From NCBI GenBank assembly GCA_039545355.1, contig BCJJ01000005.1, positions 62,001 to 126,000 on the forward strand: 64,000 bases of DNA, written 5' to 3'. Position 1 is the stretch's first letter. The number at the start of each line of letters is the position of its first letter. Positions 42,221 through 52,685 of the stretch are shown here, in pieces. Origin of the DNA: Trichosporon coremiiforme (lineage: Eukaryota > Basidiomycota > Tremellomycetes > Trichosporonales > Trichosporonaceae). The notes below the pieces were generated by a model. That model searched no databases. It was given only the letters and a program-made list of their open reading frames with translations, and was not told the origin of the DNA. Position numbers and translations under genes: made by a program.

Positions 42221-42319
42221 GAGCCTGTCGCCAGCCTGTTGAGAGCTTGTCGTGAGCTTGTTGAGAGCTTGTCGTGAGCTTGTTGCGAGTCTATCGTGAG
42301 CTTGTCCAAAGCTTGTGGT
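42221..42319. repeat. Minisatellite, 11-bp unit, about nine copies
   Basis: Tandem copies of GAGCTTGTCGT / GAGCTTGTTGA-like units, alternating between the two variants; the outer copies are more diverged. The alternation suggests a 22-bp higher-order unit. Confidence 0.85.
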
Positions 42320-43696
42320 CATGTAACGGCGCCGGAGTCTGGAGTGAGGGTACCCGTTGGTGGTCATGACGGTGTGCCTGGCGACGAAGCGACTGCGACA
42401 CGGCCACCAACGGCCCTCGGTGACACGGCACGGCGATCTTCGACCTTGTCCCCCATGTTCACGAGCTTGTCGCTTCACACTGGCTCGTTGCTGGCTCCAG
42501 GCGCCGCAGAGCAGGCACCGACAACGACCCCAGCACTCACCATCGCACCCTCCGGCCCGTCGGGACGCGGACGAGCCACATGCTCGAGGTGTCCCAGACT
42601 GAATCGCTGGCGTCGTGTGGCAGGCGGGCCGGCAGGTGCAGCACGTTGCGGGGTGCCCAAGTAGCCACTTGCCTTCCCCTTGTGCCCAACTTGGCTTCGT
42701 GTTGCGAGACGCTTGCTTCATGCTCAAGAGCATCATCAGCGTGCTGTCAGTTACCGACCTACGGTTATTGTCTCTACTTTTGACTCGCTGAGACACCCCT
42801 CTCACCCTCTCACTAAGTCACTGACTATGCGGCCGCAGGTCCTTGTTTTGCCAGACCGAGAGAAGCACCCGCGACAGACCACGGTGACACAGTGACGAGA
42901 ACTGCTAATCCAGTCCGAACCCGCTCGAGCTCTCCTTCGAAACATCGCTCTAGAAGCTGTCCCTCGGCGGCGCTCAGACGTCCAGTGACATGTGTGGGTC
43001 ACAGACAACGGCCGCCGAGCGGCGCCCCGCGCCCTGCATGACCGACGGCCGGCAAGACTTCACTGGCGTGGGCGCGGCGAGGCAGATAGAGGGCCAGTCG
43101 GCCGTTTTTTCACGAGGCGTACAGTCGGACACTCGACCCGCTTTCGTGACTTTTGACACCTCCAAACTCTGTACGCCACCAAGCCCCGTGGGCGTTGTGG
43201 AATGCTTGAGGAGCTGTCTTCGTTCCAGCAGTGCGCCTCTCCGAGCTTCTAAGAGCCAGCTCTCTGGAGGTTTACTCACAACAAATTGTGAAGCTACGCT
43301 GTCAATCCAGAGCAGAGGCCGCTGTTGAAACGGCCAAACTCTCGCTGGGAAGAGGCTGCAAGCTTGGCTTTCAGTTGTGCCTCGTCGCCTGCCGTCCCCG
43401 TTCTTCCCTCTCTGCCGCCCCTCCAGCACTTTTCCTCGCTCGCTTCGCAGTATATAAACGCGCAGCACGCAGTGCAACTGTAACGAACGGGGAGAGCCCT
43501 GCGCCCCCGAGGGCGATCAGACATCGTCGATCCTCTACCGCGAAAATGGGGGCGCGCCTCCTGAAACACGATCTGCGCACTGTTTCCCCACGAGTTCTTC
43601 AACACCTCAACAAACTCGCGTTCCGCATCCGTCCAGATTCTTCCATCTTCTCGCTCCCCGTTCAAATTTGGCAGCAGAACACGATGAACAGGCTTG
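42320..43696. other. Gene-poor interval upstream of tRNA-Pro
   Basis: A strong TATATAAA lies at 43451-43458 (plus), followed at 43545 by ATGGGGGCG, whose frame runs into the tRNA and is therefore doubtful. On the minus strand, RIWTDAEREFVEVLKNSWG (about 43590-43650) looks protein-like but is isolated. Neither is called. Confidence 0.35.
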
Positions 43697-43796
43697 GCAT
43701 CAATGGTGTAGTCGCTATCATACTTCCTTCGGGTTCTCTTGATCCGGATGAAACATCCAATGGAAGTGGTCCCGGGTTCAAATCCCGGTTGGTGCC
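43697..43796 (+). tRNA. tRNA-Pro (anticodon CGG) with intron
   Basis: Acceptor GCATCAA pairs with TTGGTGC (one T-G), discriminator C. The D arm is a short GTG...CAT arm. The anticodon stem CTTCC/GGAAG encloses loop TTCGGGT, characteristic of proline tRNAs, with anticodon CGG. A 27-nt intron lies after position 37. The T arm CCGGG-TTCAAAT-CCCGG is perfect. Removing the intron gives 73 nt. A CTCTTTT run follows as a terminator. Confidence 0.92.
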
Positions 43797-44231
43797 TCTT
43801 TTGCTGATCTGCTCGTCGCCTGGAGGTGTGGGAAGGTCGCGGGGTCGCTATTTGTTGCGGCGATGACGTGAGGGAGATAGCTGAGCACATCGGTGCGGAG
43901 CCTGGCGGTGGCGTGGTGCGAGGACGCGTGGTTGACCCTCCACTATAGTCCTCCGTGTATGCCCACCTCAGCGCGTTGGTAGTCAACACCCACGCTCCTA
44001 TCCAGATGTTGTGGCCTCTGCGGGCGCTCCAGGAAAGATAGAAGCGCCGGCGCGCACGCTCGGCATCACTTCCATCGACGAGTGTGTGTCAGTTCCTCCT
44101 TCAACAGCATCGTCAGTACTCGTTAGTATAACCTTCCGTCCTCTCGTGAGTTCGATTCCGCACGCCGGAACTTCTGACCCTGATGACATGTCACTTCCTA
44201 CAATCCATTTTAACTTGTCGTGCGTACGCGC
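43797..44231. other. Intergenic region
   Basis: No gene is supported. A short stretch near 44120-44170 (CTCGTTAGTATAA ... GAGTTCGATTCC) resembles tRNA A- and B-box sequences but does not fold as a cloverleaf. Confidence 0.4.
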
Positions 44232-45999
44232 CTACTTGGTGACAGCGTCGACGATCTTCTTCATGGCGTCGAGGGTCTCCTCCTCGTGGCCAACGTATCC
44301 GATGACCTGGAGACAGAGCGGGGCGCCCTGAGCGACCTCGGGGTCGTAGGTCGAGTAGATCTCCTTCTCCTTGTCGTTACGCGGCTTGTATCCATCCTGC
44401 TTGTCCTTCTCGTCCTGCTTGTCGACCTTGAGACCGGTCGGGAACACGCCCGCGGGATAGTTGACCAGGTTCCAATAGGACGTGTACTGCAGTCAGTTCG
44501 TGTACGGCGGGCAACTTACGTTCCAGTACTTCGCGGTGAAGGGCTGGGGGGCGGGCGTCGGGCCGACAGGTGAAAGAAGACAGTCAATACCGGCGTCCTG
44601 CCATTGATGTGCGACCTCCATGCGGTACGCGTCGCGCTCGCCCACGAGGTTGATGATCTCGTCCCGGTCGAGCGCACGGCCCTGACCAATGATCCAGTCC
44701 GTCATCGGGTCGGCAGGCTCGTCCGCCTTCACCAGCGAGTCATGGACGAGCTTGCCGCCGTCGGGGAAATACAGGTGAGTCTGGATGTCAGCTTCGGTCA
44801 AGAGCGCAGCAGGTGTCTGTGTGTGCCAGGCATTCCTGACATGCTCATAACGCCCGCCTCTCCACTCACGATAAGCTCCCACGAGCGCTCCGACTTGTAC
44901 GGTTTGTACTCTACGACCTCGAAGTTGGGATTCTCCTTGAGCTTGTCGACGGCATAGTCGAGCGCGCGCTGGATCGAGCCGACGGGACGCACGACGCCGT
45001 CGTCGCGGAGCACGCCGACGCGCAGCTTGCCCTTCTGCTCGACCTTGCGCCAGGGCTTGACCTGGAGGCTGGGGTCGTAGGTCCAGGGCTTGGCGTCGGC
45101 GATAATACGCATGATAAGCTCGAGGTCCTCGACACTGTGGCCCATCGGACCCAGCGTCGAGATGATGCCCTCGTACCCCGGCGCAGCGGAGAGCGTCTCG
45201 GCGCCCGTGTTGGGCACGCGGCCGATGGAGGGCTTGAACGAGAAGATCCCGCACGCGGCGGCGGGCGAGCGAACAGAGCCGCCAATGTCGGACCCAATAC
45301 CGAGAGGCGAGCCGCGCATCGCGAGGAGCGCACCCTCACCGCCCGTGCTGCCGCCGGGGACCAGGTCGACGTTGTGCGGGTTCAGCGTGGCGCCCCACGC
45401 ACTCCGACACTCGAGATGCATGACGGCCTGGCAGTTGATCGTGCGGCAGTAGGGCACGGCGCCGGCCTCGCGCAGGATCGCGAACAGGTGCGAGTCCTTG
45501 TCCGCGATCTGGTCGACTGCATAAAGGAATCCGCAGGGCGCGGCGTGCCCCTTCTGCCTGATGTGGTCCTTGATACTGATCGGGACGCCGTGCAGGGGCC
45601 CGACCGTTTTGCCGTTCTTCGCCTGATACTCGTCCAGCTCCTTTGCGCGTTGCAGCGCCTCGTCCGGGAACAGCTCGAGCACGCAGTTCGTCGCCTGCCT
45701 TTGTCAGCTATGTGGAAGTGGAGGTCGTGACGTACCTGCTGAGCAATCGCGGCAGCTTTGATGAACGCCTTAGTCACTTCGACCGAGGTGTACTTCTTGT
45801 CCGCGATCGCTTTCGCAAGCGGGATGACGCCCTGGTTCACGATCTCGAGCTCCTTCTTGTCCAGCAGGCCGGAGCGCTGCAGCAGGTCACGCCTGTCCTT
45901 GGGAAGGGGAAACAGCGACTCGGGCAAGGCGTACTCCTTGGGAATCGTCGCGTCGCGCGCGGCGATCGCCTCTTTCGCGAGAGCCTTTCCGTCGGGCAT
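44232..45999 (-). CDS. Amidase-signature family hydrolase
   Basis: Four exons, 45999-45736, 45694-44870, 44780-44520 and 44486-44232, all phase 0 with introns of 41, 89 and 33 nt, give 534 residues. The amidase signature is complete: Lys130 in GVPISIKD, the cis-Ser204 in GGSTGGEGALL, and the nucleophile Ser228 in GIGSDIGGSVR. The enzyme hydrolyses carboxamides (acetamide-type, fatty acid amide or indole-acetamide substrates); which one is not predictable here. There is no signal peptide or transmembrane anchor; the N-terminus is short and charged, so it is probably cytosolic. Its fungal relatives are often catabolic and nitrogen-regulated, but no GATA-site cluster was checked. Confidence 0.92.
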
Positions 46000-46921
46000 G
46001 ATGATGGTGGGAGGTCGAGTGGGGTGAGCAGTTGCAAGGGCCCTCTCGGATGCGTGCGGTGTCGCCCAGATTATATAATACCCACGCTCAACGGGTCCGA
46101 CAGCCGACCGGTGGGCAGTAACCGAAATCACCGATCAGGTGACTGCCGTCGCCGGGTGCCGTCATTCCCTCGCTACAATGTATCGATCTGCATCTCGCGG
46201 GGACTGCGGGGTTTGGTGTGCATGCGGCCACCTCGGCTAAGCACGGCGCCCCTGGAAGTAGCCTCCCCCGGTTAGTTAGGTTGCATCAGGTGAGATCCGA
46301 TCCGCAGTACGCGTCTTTTTTGCCGCCATTAGGTGGGCAGTGCATGATGTTGTGTGTCTCACTCTGCACCCTGCTCCGTTCCGAGGGCCGAGCGGGGACG
46401 AGCGGGGAAGTCGGCGCTTGTGTCGGACAGTTGATTGTTGCCTTGGTCAGCATTGAGTCACAAGACGTGAGATGCATCGATTGGCGTTGAGGTGGCGTTG
46501 AGTGGCTGGGACGCCAACGGCTTGCTACAATCTCGAGATTGTACCCCGCCGACGCATTCACCAGCGGATGTTGACCTGCGTTGGCAATCACCGGAACCTA
46601 GCTACAGGTGCGCGCTGTGCCGGTGTGCCAAGGGCAATTGGCATGGCTTGGCGATCGACGATGGCCTGCTGGAGCATCCGGGGCGATGTAAACCCCGCAA
46701 ACATTGTAGGGTGAGAGATCGCCGTACACGGATCCGCTCGCTTGTCGGCTGTCGCTTGTCGGGGTGTCAGACTCAGCCAGGGATGTCGAGTAACCAGTGC
46801 GCATCGTGGCGCCTGGAGCGGAAACGAGGTGGGCGGGGTCAGTTTAGATAAGGGAGACGGTGACGTCACCCACAACATATGCAGATTACCCGACCAAACG
46901 CCTAGATTGCAACGGGAAGAG
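46000..46921. other. Intergenic region, promoter of the amidase
   Basis: No supported gene. On the minus strand, TATATAAT-like sequence is present about 65-75 bp upstream of the amidase ATG (agattatataata, ~46067-46079), in TATA-box position. Confidence 0.4.
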
Positions 46922-47578
46922 ATGGTCACCGCATGTCCGGCCGAGTGGGGGAACGCATGCGGGGCCACCACGATACGACCCGATATACGGCTACGCACGT
47001 GGGGAAATGCGAATGGTATCGGTATTTGGGCAGGGAAGCTAGATGGAAGTAAGGCTGGGGGAGAAGCAGGGACTACAGATATCACGCGGTCTCTGCATAG
47101 AGGTATCGGCTTTCTGGCCGCCGAAAGCAAACCCCGGACACATGGCTTCCGCTTGGAGCAATCGTCCGATCATTCACCGAAGCGCATGCAAGAGTGTGAC
47201 CTCGCGTCGATAAAGATAGGACTGAAAGCGATATATGCAGAGCGCGAAGGTCAGGCAGATGTGCACAGCGCCGTTGGCGGCAAGGCTTTTCTCGGTGTCT
47301 GCATAATTAGCGTAGGGTGCGGGGATCATGTGACCCAGGATCGGGCCCCTTCCGCATCGCAGACAAACGTCTTTCGATCGTGCGATTTGGTGATGCACCG
47401 CTGCTACCGCCCCAACGACATTCACACTGTAGGAGCCTCTTATAACACCCGTAGTTCAAAGGTACTGGGACATGTAAAGCATCTCGGTAACTCCAGATCC
47501 GGATCGGCGGTTAGTGATATCCAGCCCGGCGAAAAGTCACCGATTATCGCAATCATCGGCCAACTGGTGGACATGTGA
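46922..47578 (+). CDS. Hypothetical ORF, 218 residues, doubtful
   Basis: The frame is open for 279 codons (from 46742), with ATG 46922 the first usable start. It is long for a chance frame, but composition is only mildly protein-like and no motif, signal or membrane helix is recognisable. It lies next to the membrane-protein gene, whose strand is opposite. Listed because nothing else explains so long an open stretch. Confidence 0.25.
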   Translation: MVTACPAEWGNACGATTIRPDIRLRTWGNANGIGIWAGKLDGSKAGGEAGTTDITRSLHRGIGFLAAESKPRTHGFRLEQSSDHSPKRMQECDLASIKIGLKAIYAEREGQADVHSAVGGKAFLGVCIISVGCGDHVTQDRAPSASQTNVFRSCDLVMHRCYRPNDIHTVGASYNTRSSKVLGHVKHLGNSRSGSAVSDIQPGEKSPIIAIIGQLVDM

Positions 47579-47692
47579 AACGAGCCCCACTCCACGATGT
47601 ATCGGCCTCTCGACATTCAATTCATTCAAAATTACAAACTTGAGCTAGTCAGCTCTGCACAGATGCAGGGCTGTTGGCGGACACACTGCACC

Positions 47693-48265
47693 TCAGGCGC
47701 AAACACGGCGGATTGAAGTCTTCATCACGATCTCGGGGACGAAGTTGTCGGGGTACACGAGTCGACCAGCGAGCAATGCGGAGGGGATGCCGAGAAGGCT
47801 CAATGCTACCTGGATAATGGTCCAGAGCTTTATGTCGGCCGGACCGAAGCAAGGAACGTCCTTGCTTCCGGGCTCGTGTGCCCATACGGCGTTGGGACAT
47901 GAGTCGGTGAATGCACGTTTGACCTGCCAAAGCAGAACGCCAGTCTGCACAAGTGCAAATGCGGCGTACATGTACAGCATGAAGTACACGCCGAAGTGGT
48001 TGGGGTGGTACATCACGCTGTCTCGCTCACTGTCCTCCTTCTCTGCTGCCAAATTTGACGAGACTTGCTGCTCTGTCCTCGCTGGCAAGTGGAACGTGAC
48101 CCCAGCGTCGCGGGCGCGACGCACGAGCACGAGACCGAGTCCGGCGACGCATGCGCTGAGCAGGACATACGAAAGCTTGAGCCCATGTTCCAGCGCCCAA
48201 CCAGACCCGAAACGCACGTGTATGTTGATCCGTGGGCTGTTGTCGTGAAACCACTTTACGGACAT
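47693..48265 (-). CDS. Membrane protein of an unrecognised two-hairpin family (RRARDAGVT linker), copy A
   Basis: An intact frame of 190 residues. It starts MSVKWFHD and has a transmembrane segment ending VLVRRARDAGVT. A hydrophilic acidic linker (AAEKEDSERD) follows, and then two more membrane segments separated by a Cys-containing loop (SCPNAVW...VPCFGP). Compared with the better-preserved copy at 57.3-58.1 kb it lacks the first helix, and its start aligns with the loop after that helix, so it may be N-terminally truncated or have an unseen upstream exon. A TATA-containing plus-strand gene starts 125 bp upstream of its ATG. Function is unknown; orientation in the membrane cannot be fixed. 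Confidence 0.5.
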   Translation of the reverse strand: MSVKWFHDNSPRINIHVRFGSGWALEHGLKLSYVLLSACVAGLGLVLVRRARDAGVTFHLPARTEQQVSSNLAAEKEDSERDSVMYHPNHFGVYFMLYMYAAFALVQTGVLLWQVKRAFTDSCPNAVWAHEPGSKDVPCFGPADIKLWTIIQVALSLLGIPSALLAGRLVYPDNFVPEIVMKTSIRRVCA

Positions 48266-48350
48266 CGGTCGGCTCTCCGTCAGTATGGCGTTCCACTAGC
48301 GGAATCACCTCCCGAAGGCTCGACTGCATCCTACACTGAGGCGGAACACG

Positions 48351-48358
48351 TATATAAA
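48351..48358 (+). promoter_or_regulatory. TATA box of the Cys-rich small protein gene
   Basis: TATATAAA, 33 nt before the ATG at 48391. Confidence 0.55.
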
Positions 48359-48390
48359 GGCCAGAACCTCCATATCCGTAGCCTCATCGT

Positions 48391-48741
48391 ATGAATCGTC
48401 TCACATCTCTTATCCTCGGTCAACCCAGCTCTCACCGATCCCGGTCTCACGCAGGCTTGCATCCCGAGGATACGACAAAGGTTGATGGATGCTACTACAC
48501 CCGACATTACGAGAAAAAGGACACGGACGAATGGGCCCGCAAGGTCAGCCAACAGTACATGGACGCGATCGGTACCGGTCGTTCCAGCTGCACCTGCCTC
48601 CGCGATCGCACGGACAAGGGCTTCGCTGCCTCCGTCACTTTCGAGGGAGAGTCCAACAACAATGGCAAGTTTGATCACATCAGGTGTGATTGTGGTTGGG
48701 AGCCTGGACTACTCAGCTGGTGGGAGTCCTGCCCAAAGTAA
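48391..48741 (+). CDS. Small protein with Cys-pair motifs, 116 residues
   Basis: A single exon behind a clear TATA box. The product ends in Cys-rich segments (RSSCTCLRDR and HIRCDCGWEPG ... WWESCPK) and has charged, globular composition in the middle (HYEKKDTDEWARKVS). The first ~10 residues are moderately hydrophobic (MNRLTSLILG), but this is not a convincing signal peptide. The paired Cys (CTC, CDC) could hold a metal or disulfides. It lies divergently from membrane-protein copy A. No family is recognised. The tail is in good codon context, so it is probably expressed. Confidence 0.5.
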   Translation: MNRLTSLILGQPSSHRSRSHAGLHPEDTTKVDGCYYTRHYEKKDTDEWARKVSQQYMDAIGTGRSSCTCLRDRTDKGFAASVTFEGESNNNGKFDHIRCDCGWEPGLLSWWESCPK

Positions 48742-49731
48742 AAGGCACCTCTTCGGGAGGCAGCGCCGCGTCACTCTGAGGCTTTGTGCGTCCAAGGGTT
48801 TTTTTATTCCTATTACATAGTCTTTCTGTGGACGCAAGGCCGTGATAACGGTTTGATTCTTTTTTCCCTGGACATTTAATGGCTTGGCTGTAGTGCGCCG
48901 TCGTTATCCGGCGTGGTAGTCATCCAGAAGACGTAGGATAATTAGATGAAATTGAAGGAATTGAAGGAATTGAAGGAATCCGATTGTAAATCTGACAAAG
49001 TGCCACGAAAGCAGATTGAATCCAGGGCCTCTCACATGCGCGTCACCGTTATAGAGATGCCGCCGCTGGGGAGCATTAAGGTAGAGATCGAAAGATACCG
49101 TATGCCCTCGTTTTCCCAATACGTCCCAAATGGCGACCTTGACAGGCTTCCGAAAAGCATGTTTTCCGGTGTGATTTACCTTGTTCGTCACGGCCTCCGC
49201 AGAGGCTTGAGGACTGACGCGGGTTGGATGAGACCAAATTACGTTCTTCTGGCTGGGGCCCTATGCTTATATTGATCAACTGGGAGACCATGCGTGGGAT
49301 GGGAGTGGCGGCTGCGGAGGCGTGGACAGCCATGCCAATCCAGAGAGGTTCGCAAGCGCGACACATCCCGAAATCACGCAGGTCACATGGAACCGCGTTC
49401 TCAGGACATGAGCGTTCAATGCCGATTGGTGCATGATTAATGACTTTGAGTGCAGAATGGACGGTGACGAGACATGCGAGGCATGCGAGACGAACGCTTT
49501 GAAACGACACGGCATGAAAAGGCTGAACGGAAACGTAACGTTGCAAGCGTACTCCTCCGAGAACGATGCATATGCCAGTTTCGGATACCCCGCTCCGTCT
49601 ATGGTGACAATGACAGACCACGTGTAGACTTCTGAGCGTACGCTTTGACTTGCAACCCCAATAACGCGCAACGAGAGCCATCCTGGCGCTTTACTTTCAC
49701 CCTTCTCTTCCTTGCAACTCAACACGCCAAT
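48742..49731. other. Intergenic region
   Basis: Contains the 9-bp repeat below and two short frames of unclear status (48946-49275 and 49433-49627, plus). The second reads an acidic, Cys-containing peptide, MDGDETCEACETNALKR, but has no support beyond composition. Confidence 0.35.
48951..48977. repeat. Three tandem 9-bp units (ATTGAAGGA)
   Basis: Perfect tandem copies, three units; flanking bases match partially. Confidence 0.9.
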
Positions 49732-50543
49732 ATGCCCACGCCAACCGCCGCACCGAGCCCGGAGCCTCATTTCCTGTGGTTTCCCCTCGGAGTCTGGATC
49801 GAGCAATTCTTCATCGGCTTGGTAACATACTGTGCATACTCGAGCCTATACTTCTCCTCAAAGTCCTTCCGCCATTTCCGTGTCGCCGAAGTCAAGAATG
49901 TTATGGGAAACCAGCTTCCTGAGTTGCGTTGCGCAAAAGGCTACTCAGAATGGGCTGATCCTCCTCATCTGGGATGCATGGCAGACGTGGCCCATGTCAT
50001 CAATGCGGCGAAGCCAGTCACATGGATCCTGCATGGTGCTGGCTTCTGTGGTCTCGCTCTGGTACTTGTGCGGAAGGCACGCGATGCTGGCGTCACTCTC
50101 TCTCTCTGCCTTGGACCCCCACAGATTCTGCCGACGCAGCACCCATTCACCACCGTCGCGGAGCACCGGGACCTCGACCACCCGGACCTCCGGCTCGGCG
50201 ACCGATGCACATAGCAATTCCGTGGTGGGTCGAGGCCACGTTTATGGTGATGACAGCGACCTCACTTTTTGGGTTCTTCCTGATCACGTGGAAGCTTGTC
50301 ACTCACCCCTCACGACTTCCCCTGAATGCCAACGATACTGCCTGCGACGACGGTCCCTGGTCGATCTTCCCCAAATGGGTGTACTACTATACCCCTAAGA
50401 GGTTTAGCTGCGTTGATAGCTGGACTTTGGTGCTCTTGGGCTCCCTGTACGCTTTCAATGCTCTCGTTGCAGCTGGGTTGAATGCACTCGCTCTCGTCCT
50501 CATTCGAAGGGAATTGGTGCACGACGCGCATTCATGGCTGTAA
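49732..50543 (+). pseudogene. Two-hairpin membrane protein family, copy B, frameshifted
   Basis: From ATG 49732 (MPTPTAAPSPEP) the frame holds the first hairpin: a helix after PLGVWIEQFF, the loop with GYSEWADPP, and a second helix ending VLVRKARDAGVTLS. It then stops at a TAG (50212-50214) after ~160 residues. The second half continues one frame away: WWVEATFMVM, a Cys-containing loop and a last helix YAFNALVAAGLNALALVL, to a TAA at 50541-50543. Alignment with copy C places the missing base around 50130-50140. Either a one-base deletion or an assembly indel separates the halves. Confidence 0.65.
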
Positions 50544-50722
50544 GGTACTGTAAGTCAGCCTATCGCTTGTAAATGCGATCGGGGGTGTACAATATGTACA
50601 GGGGGGTTTACGATGTATTCGAACAATAGAGAATGTGGTGTTGTGGCGCTCGAGACATGCCTCTCAAGAATCATCTTCCAACTCCATTTGCCGCCGCATG
50701 CATCACTTTTAAGCAAATATGA
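50544..50722. other. Short intergenic stretch
   Basis: Contains a tgtacaatatgtaca palindrome near 50586-50600 and little else. Confidence 0.4.
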
Positions 50723-51162
50723 CTGCATATTCAAACTCTACGCCCCCAAATTCCCAAGATACGCGAGTTTACACCTGCAGAGCGCGCTGGAATGGCTGCG
50801 CTTGCCAAGCACATGTCATTGAGGGCTGTGGCTGATGAGTATCAGTGTGCTCCTTCTACTGTCTCTTACCAGCTCAAGAAGATCTCCGAATCGACAGCCA
50901 TGGACCCCAACTCTTCTGTGGAAGAAGCTCTGCTCAACAAGAAGCATCCTCTTTACTCCTGACGACTAAGCCAACTCGCTTCTCACGAAGGCCGTGGCTG
51001 CTTGTCAGCGCCCCTTCAATCCGACTTCCCTGCGGTCATATCAGCCATTTGGCAGCGTGAGGGTCCCGCTCGACTGATGCACCGCTGCTTTTCGCATGTG
51101 TATCAACTGCGGCACAGCTGTGCTTGTCCGTCTCGCATCACGGATAGGTTCAGTTCGTGACA
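50723..51162 (+). mobile_element. Tc1/mariner-type transposase remnant
   Basis: The frame from 50723 reads a helix-turn-helix: REFTPAERAGMAALAKHMSL, then VADEYQCAPSTVSYQLKK, the pattern of Tc1-type DNA-binding domains. It stops at a TGA near 50960. The following ~200 bp keep the order of a transposase middle part (LFTPDD, SLLTKAVAA, FRMCINCGTAVLVRLA) but with stops and frame changes. There is no DDE/D core, so it is a fragment. Its last 220 bp recur inverted at 55844-56058. Confidence 0.6.
50943..51162 (+). repeat. 220-bp repeat, plus-strand copy
   Basis: Matches the reverse complement of 55844-56058 across its whole length with scattered substitutions and small indels. Both copies cover the same part of the transposase-like remnant, so this is a dispersed transposon fragment present twice in inverted orientation, 4.7 kb apart. 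Confidence 0.8.
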
Positions 51163-51383
51163 GAAGGAAACCACGTGACAAGTCGTCGAAATAGCCGAAT
51201 CGAACCGGAAACGCACTGGTTGTTACATCAAATACTGTACATCAACAGGAAGGAAAGATCTACACGGCATCAACGTTTTACCGGACCATGAGATGCGTCA
51301 AAAGTGAAGGCGCGGAAGAGTAAACCACGGCGAGGCGTGACGCGAGGTGTGAAGCAAGAACGAGAGCGACCCAATTGATCACT
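51163..51383. other. Intergenic stretch
   Basis: Nothing coding. A segment near 51203-51227 (GGAAACGCACTGGTTGTTAC) is also found near 56236-56260 in direct orientation with few changes. Confidence 0.4.
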
Positions 51384-52568
51384 TTAAACAGCTGTTAAGG
51401 ACCTGAAATGAGAGGATGAATGCTGCCTTGTCAGCAAGACAAGGGACGAATGACTCACAAAGGCAACAGAAAGGATCAGGTCCATCTGCGCTGGTGTCAC
51501 ATTCACGAACTGGCGATGGGCAAGGGAACACCACAGAGGTGAATGCAAGAATCGCTTGCGCGAGAGGACATCCACATTATAGTCGTCATCACTGTCACTG
51601 TTGCTATCACTGCTATGGCCGTTGTCAACGCCGCAGGATGCCTTCCCAGGACTCGGCTCAGACGGCGGAAGACTTGGGAGCAAAGCACTTGGCACGAGCG
51701 GCAGTACGATACCAGCGGTCTGCAGACCCGCTTCTATGTCAGGTTGGAGCCGCTCCAAGTCAGGCAGAGTGTACCGATGGCGGAAGCTGAGAGGGGCGAG
51801 AATGCGGGAGGCGGAGACCACATAGTCGGCGAGCAGATGGGCTGTATGGCTCTCGGCCGCCAGAGTGTGGGGCAAATGTTCCGTGTCAAACAGTTCAGGG
51901 AAATTCACTGGCTGCTCCTCCATGCTCTCGACGATGAAACACCCGTTGCGGCACCGAAGGACACGTGCGAACTGTGTCCGTATGAAGAGTAGACCCAGCT
52001 TGCAGCGACTCTTCTCCCATGCCGAATCCAACCGGACCGCTAGACGAGCAAGGGCTTTAACGGGTGTCGATGCGGCATGTGTCTCGCATACTAGTGCGAT
52101 GAGGGCCGAAAGGGTTGATGGCTCGTCATGGATGAGACGGCGGTAGATGCTTGAGTGACCCCAGGCAGCGACGAGCACAAGCTCTGGAGTAGCTGTCGAG
52201 GGCCATTCTGACGTAGGAAGCGCACGATGACCGGTCGTGGAGGCGATGTTGGATACAGCAAGAACATGTGGGGCGAACAACGGGGCGGTGAGATCAATCA
52301 CTGCCGGCGGCGATGGCGAGTGACATTGCGAGAAGACCCGGAGCAGGAACTGTGTGGGATCGTGATTCGTAGAAGAGGCGTTGAGATAGTTTTGAACAGC
52401 CAATGCAAACTCGGACGTCTGCTGAGGAGCAGATGGCGTGGATATCGAGCCGTACGAGTCGGACATGGATGGGGTGGATGCGATTGATCGGATGCGGTCG
52501 GTGGATAGAGTGGCGGGAATCGATGACGAATCGATGAATGCAGCAGAAGCAGCAGAAGGGATTGTCAT
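51384..52568 (-). CDS. Uncharacterized Ser-rich protein, ~394 residues
   Basis: A long frame from ATG 52568 (MTIPSAASAAF) to TAA 51384-51386. The frame is open further upstream to 52784, across the TIR end of the neighbouring element, so the true start could differ. The N-terminus is Ser/Pro-rich. The middle is globular with helices such as ALARLAVRLDSAWEKSRCKLGLLFIRTQFARV, and a Ser/Asp-rich stretch (DSNSDSDDDYNVD) lies near the end. A GTGAGT donor and TTTCAG acceptor near 51466 and 51404 could replace the last 20 residues. No family is recognised; it lies between transposon fragments and may belong to a large element. Confidence 0.45.
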   Translation of the reverse strand: MTIPSAASAAFIDSSSIPATLSTDRIRSIASTPSMSDSYGSISTPSAPQQTSEFALAVQNYLNASSTNHDPTQFLLRVFSQCHSPSPPAVIDLTAPLFAPHVLAVSNIASTTGHRALPTSEWPSTATPELVLVAAWGHSSIYRRLIHDEPSTLSALIALVCETHAASTPVKALARLAVRLDSAWEKSRCKLGLLFIRTQFARVLRCRNGCFIVESMEEQPVNFPELFDTEHLPHTLAAESHTAHLLADYVVSASRILAPLSFRHRYTLPDLERLQPDIEAGLQTAGIVLPLVPSALLPSLPPSEPSPGKASCGVDNGHSSDSNSDSDDDYNVDVLSRKRFLHSPLWCSLAHRQFVNVTPAQMDLILSVAFVSHSSLVLLTRQHSSSHFRSLTAV

Positions 52569-52685
52569 CGGCTGAGGTGTGTGGATGGAATCACAGGTGG
52601 ACGCATATACGTAAGAATGCTGCCTACGATTGCCTCCGCCATGCAACGCGTTTCGTATCTGAAACCAGGCGACCACGTCTATGTA

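Noticed and set aside
43451..43700. TATATAAA followed by ATG at 43545 as a protein-coding gene
   Set aside because: The frame runs straight through the tRNA-Pro gene and lacks protein character after ~45 codons.
43231..43866. 211-residue plus-strand frame including tRNA-Pro
   Set aside because: It is interrupted functionally by the tRNA and shows no recognisable domain.
44020..44190. tRNA-like A and B box sequences (CTCGTTAGTATAA, GAGTTCGATTCC)
   Set aside because: No cloverleaf with paired acceptor and anticodon stems can be drawn; at best a relic.
51190..51215. GGTTCGATTC-like B box on the minus strand
   Set aside because: Only three of the five T-stem pairs form and no other tRNA parts are found.
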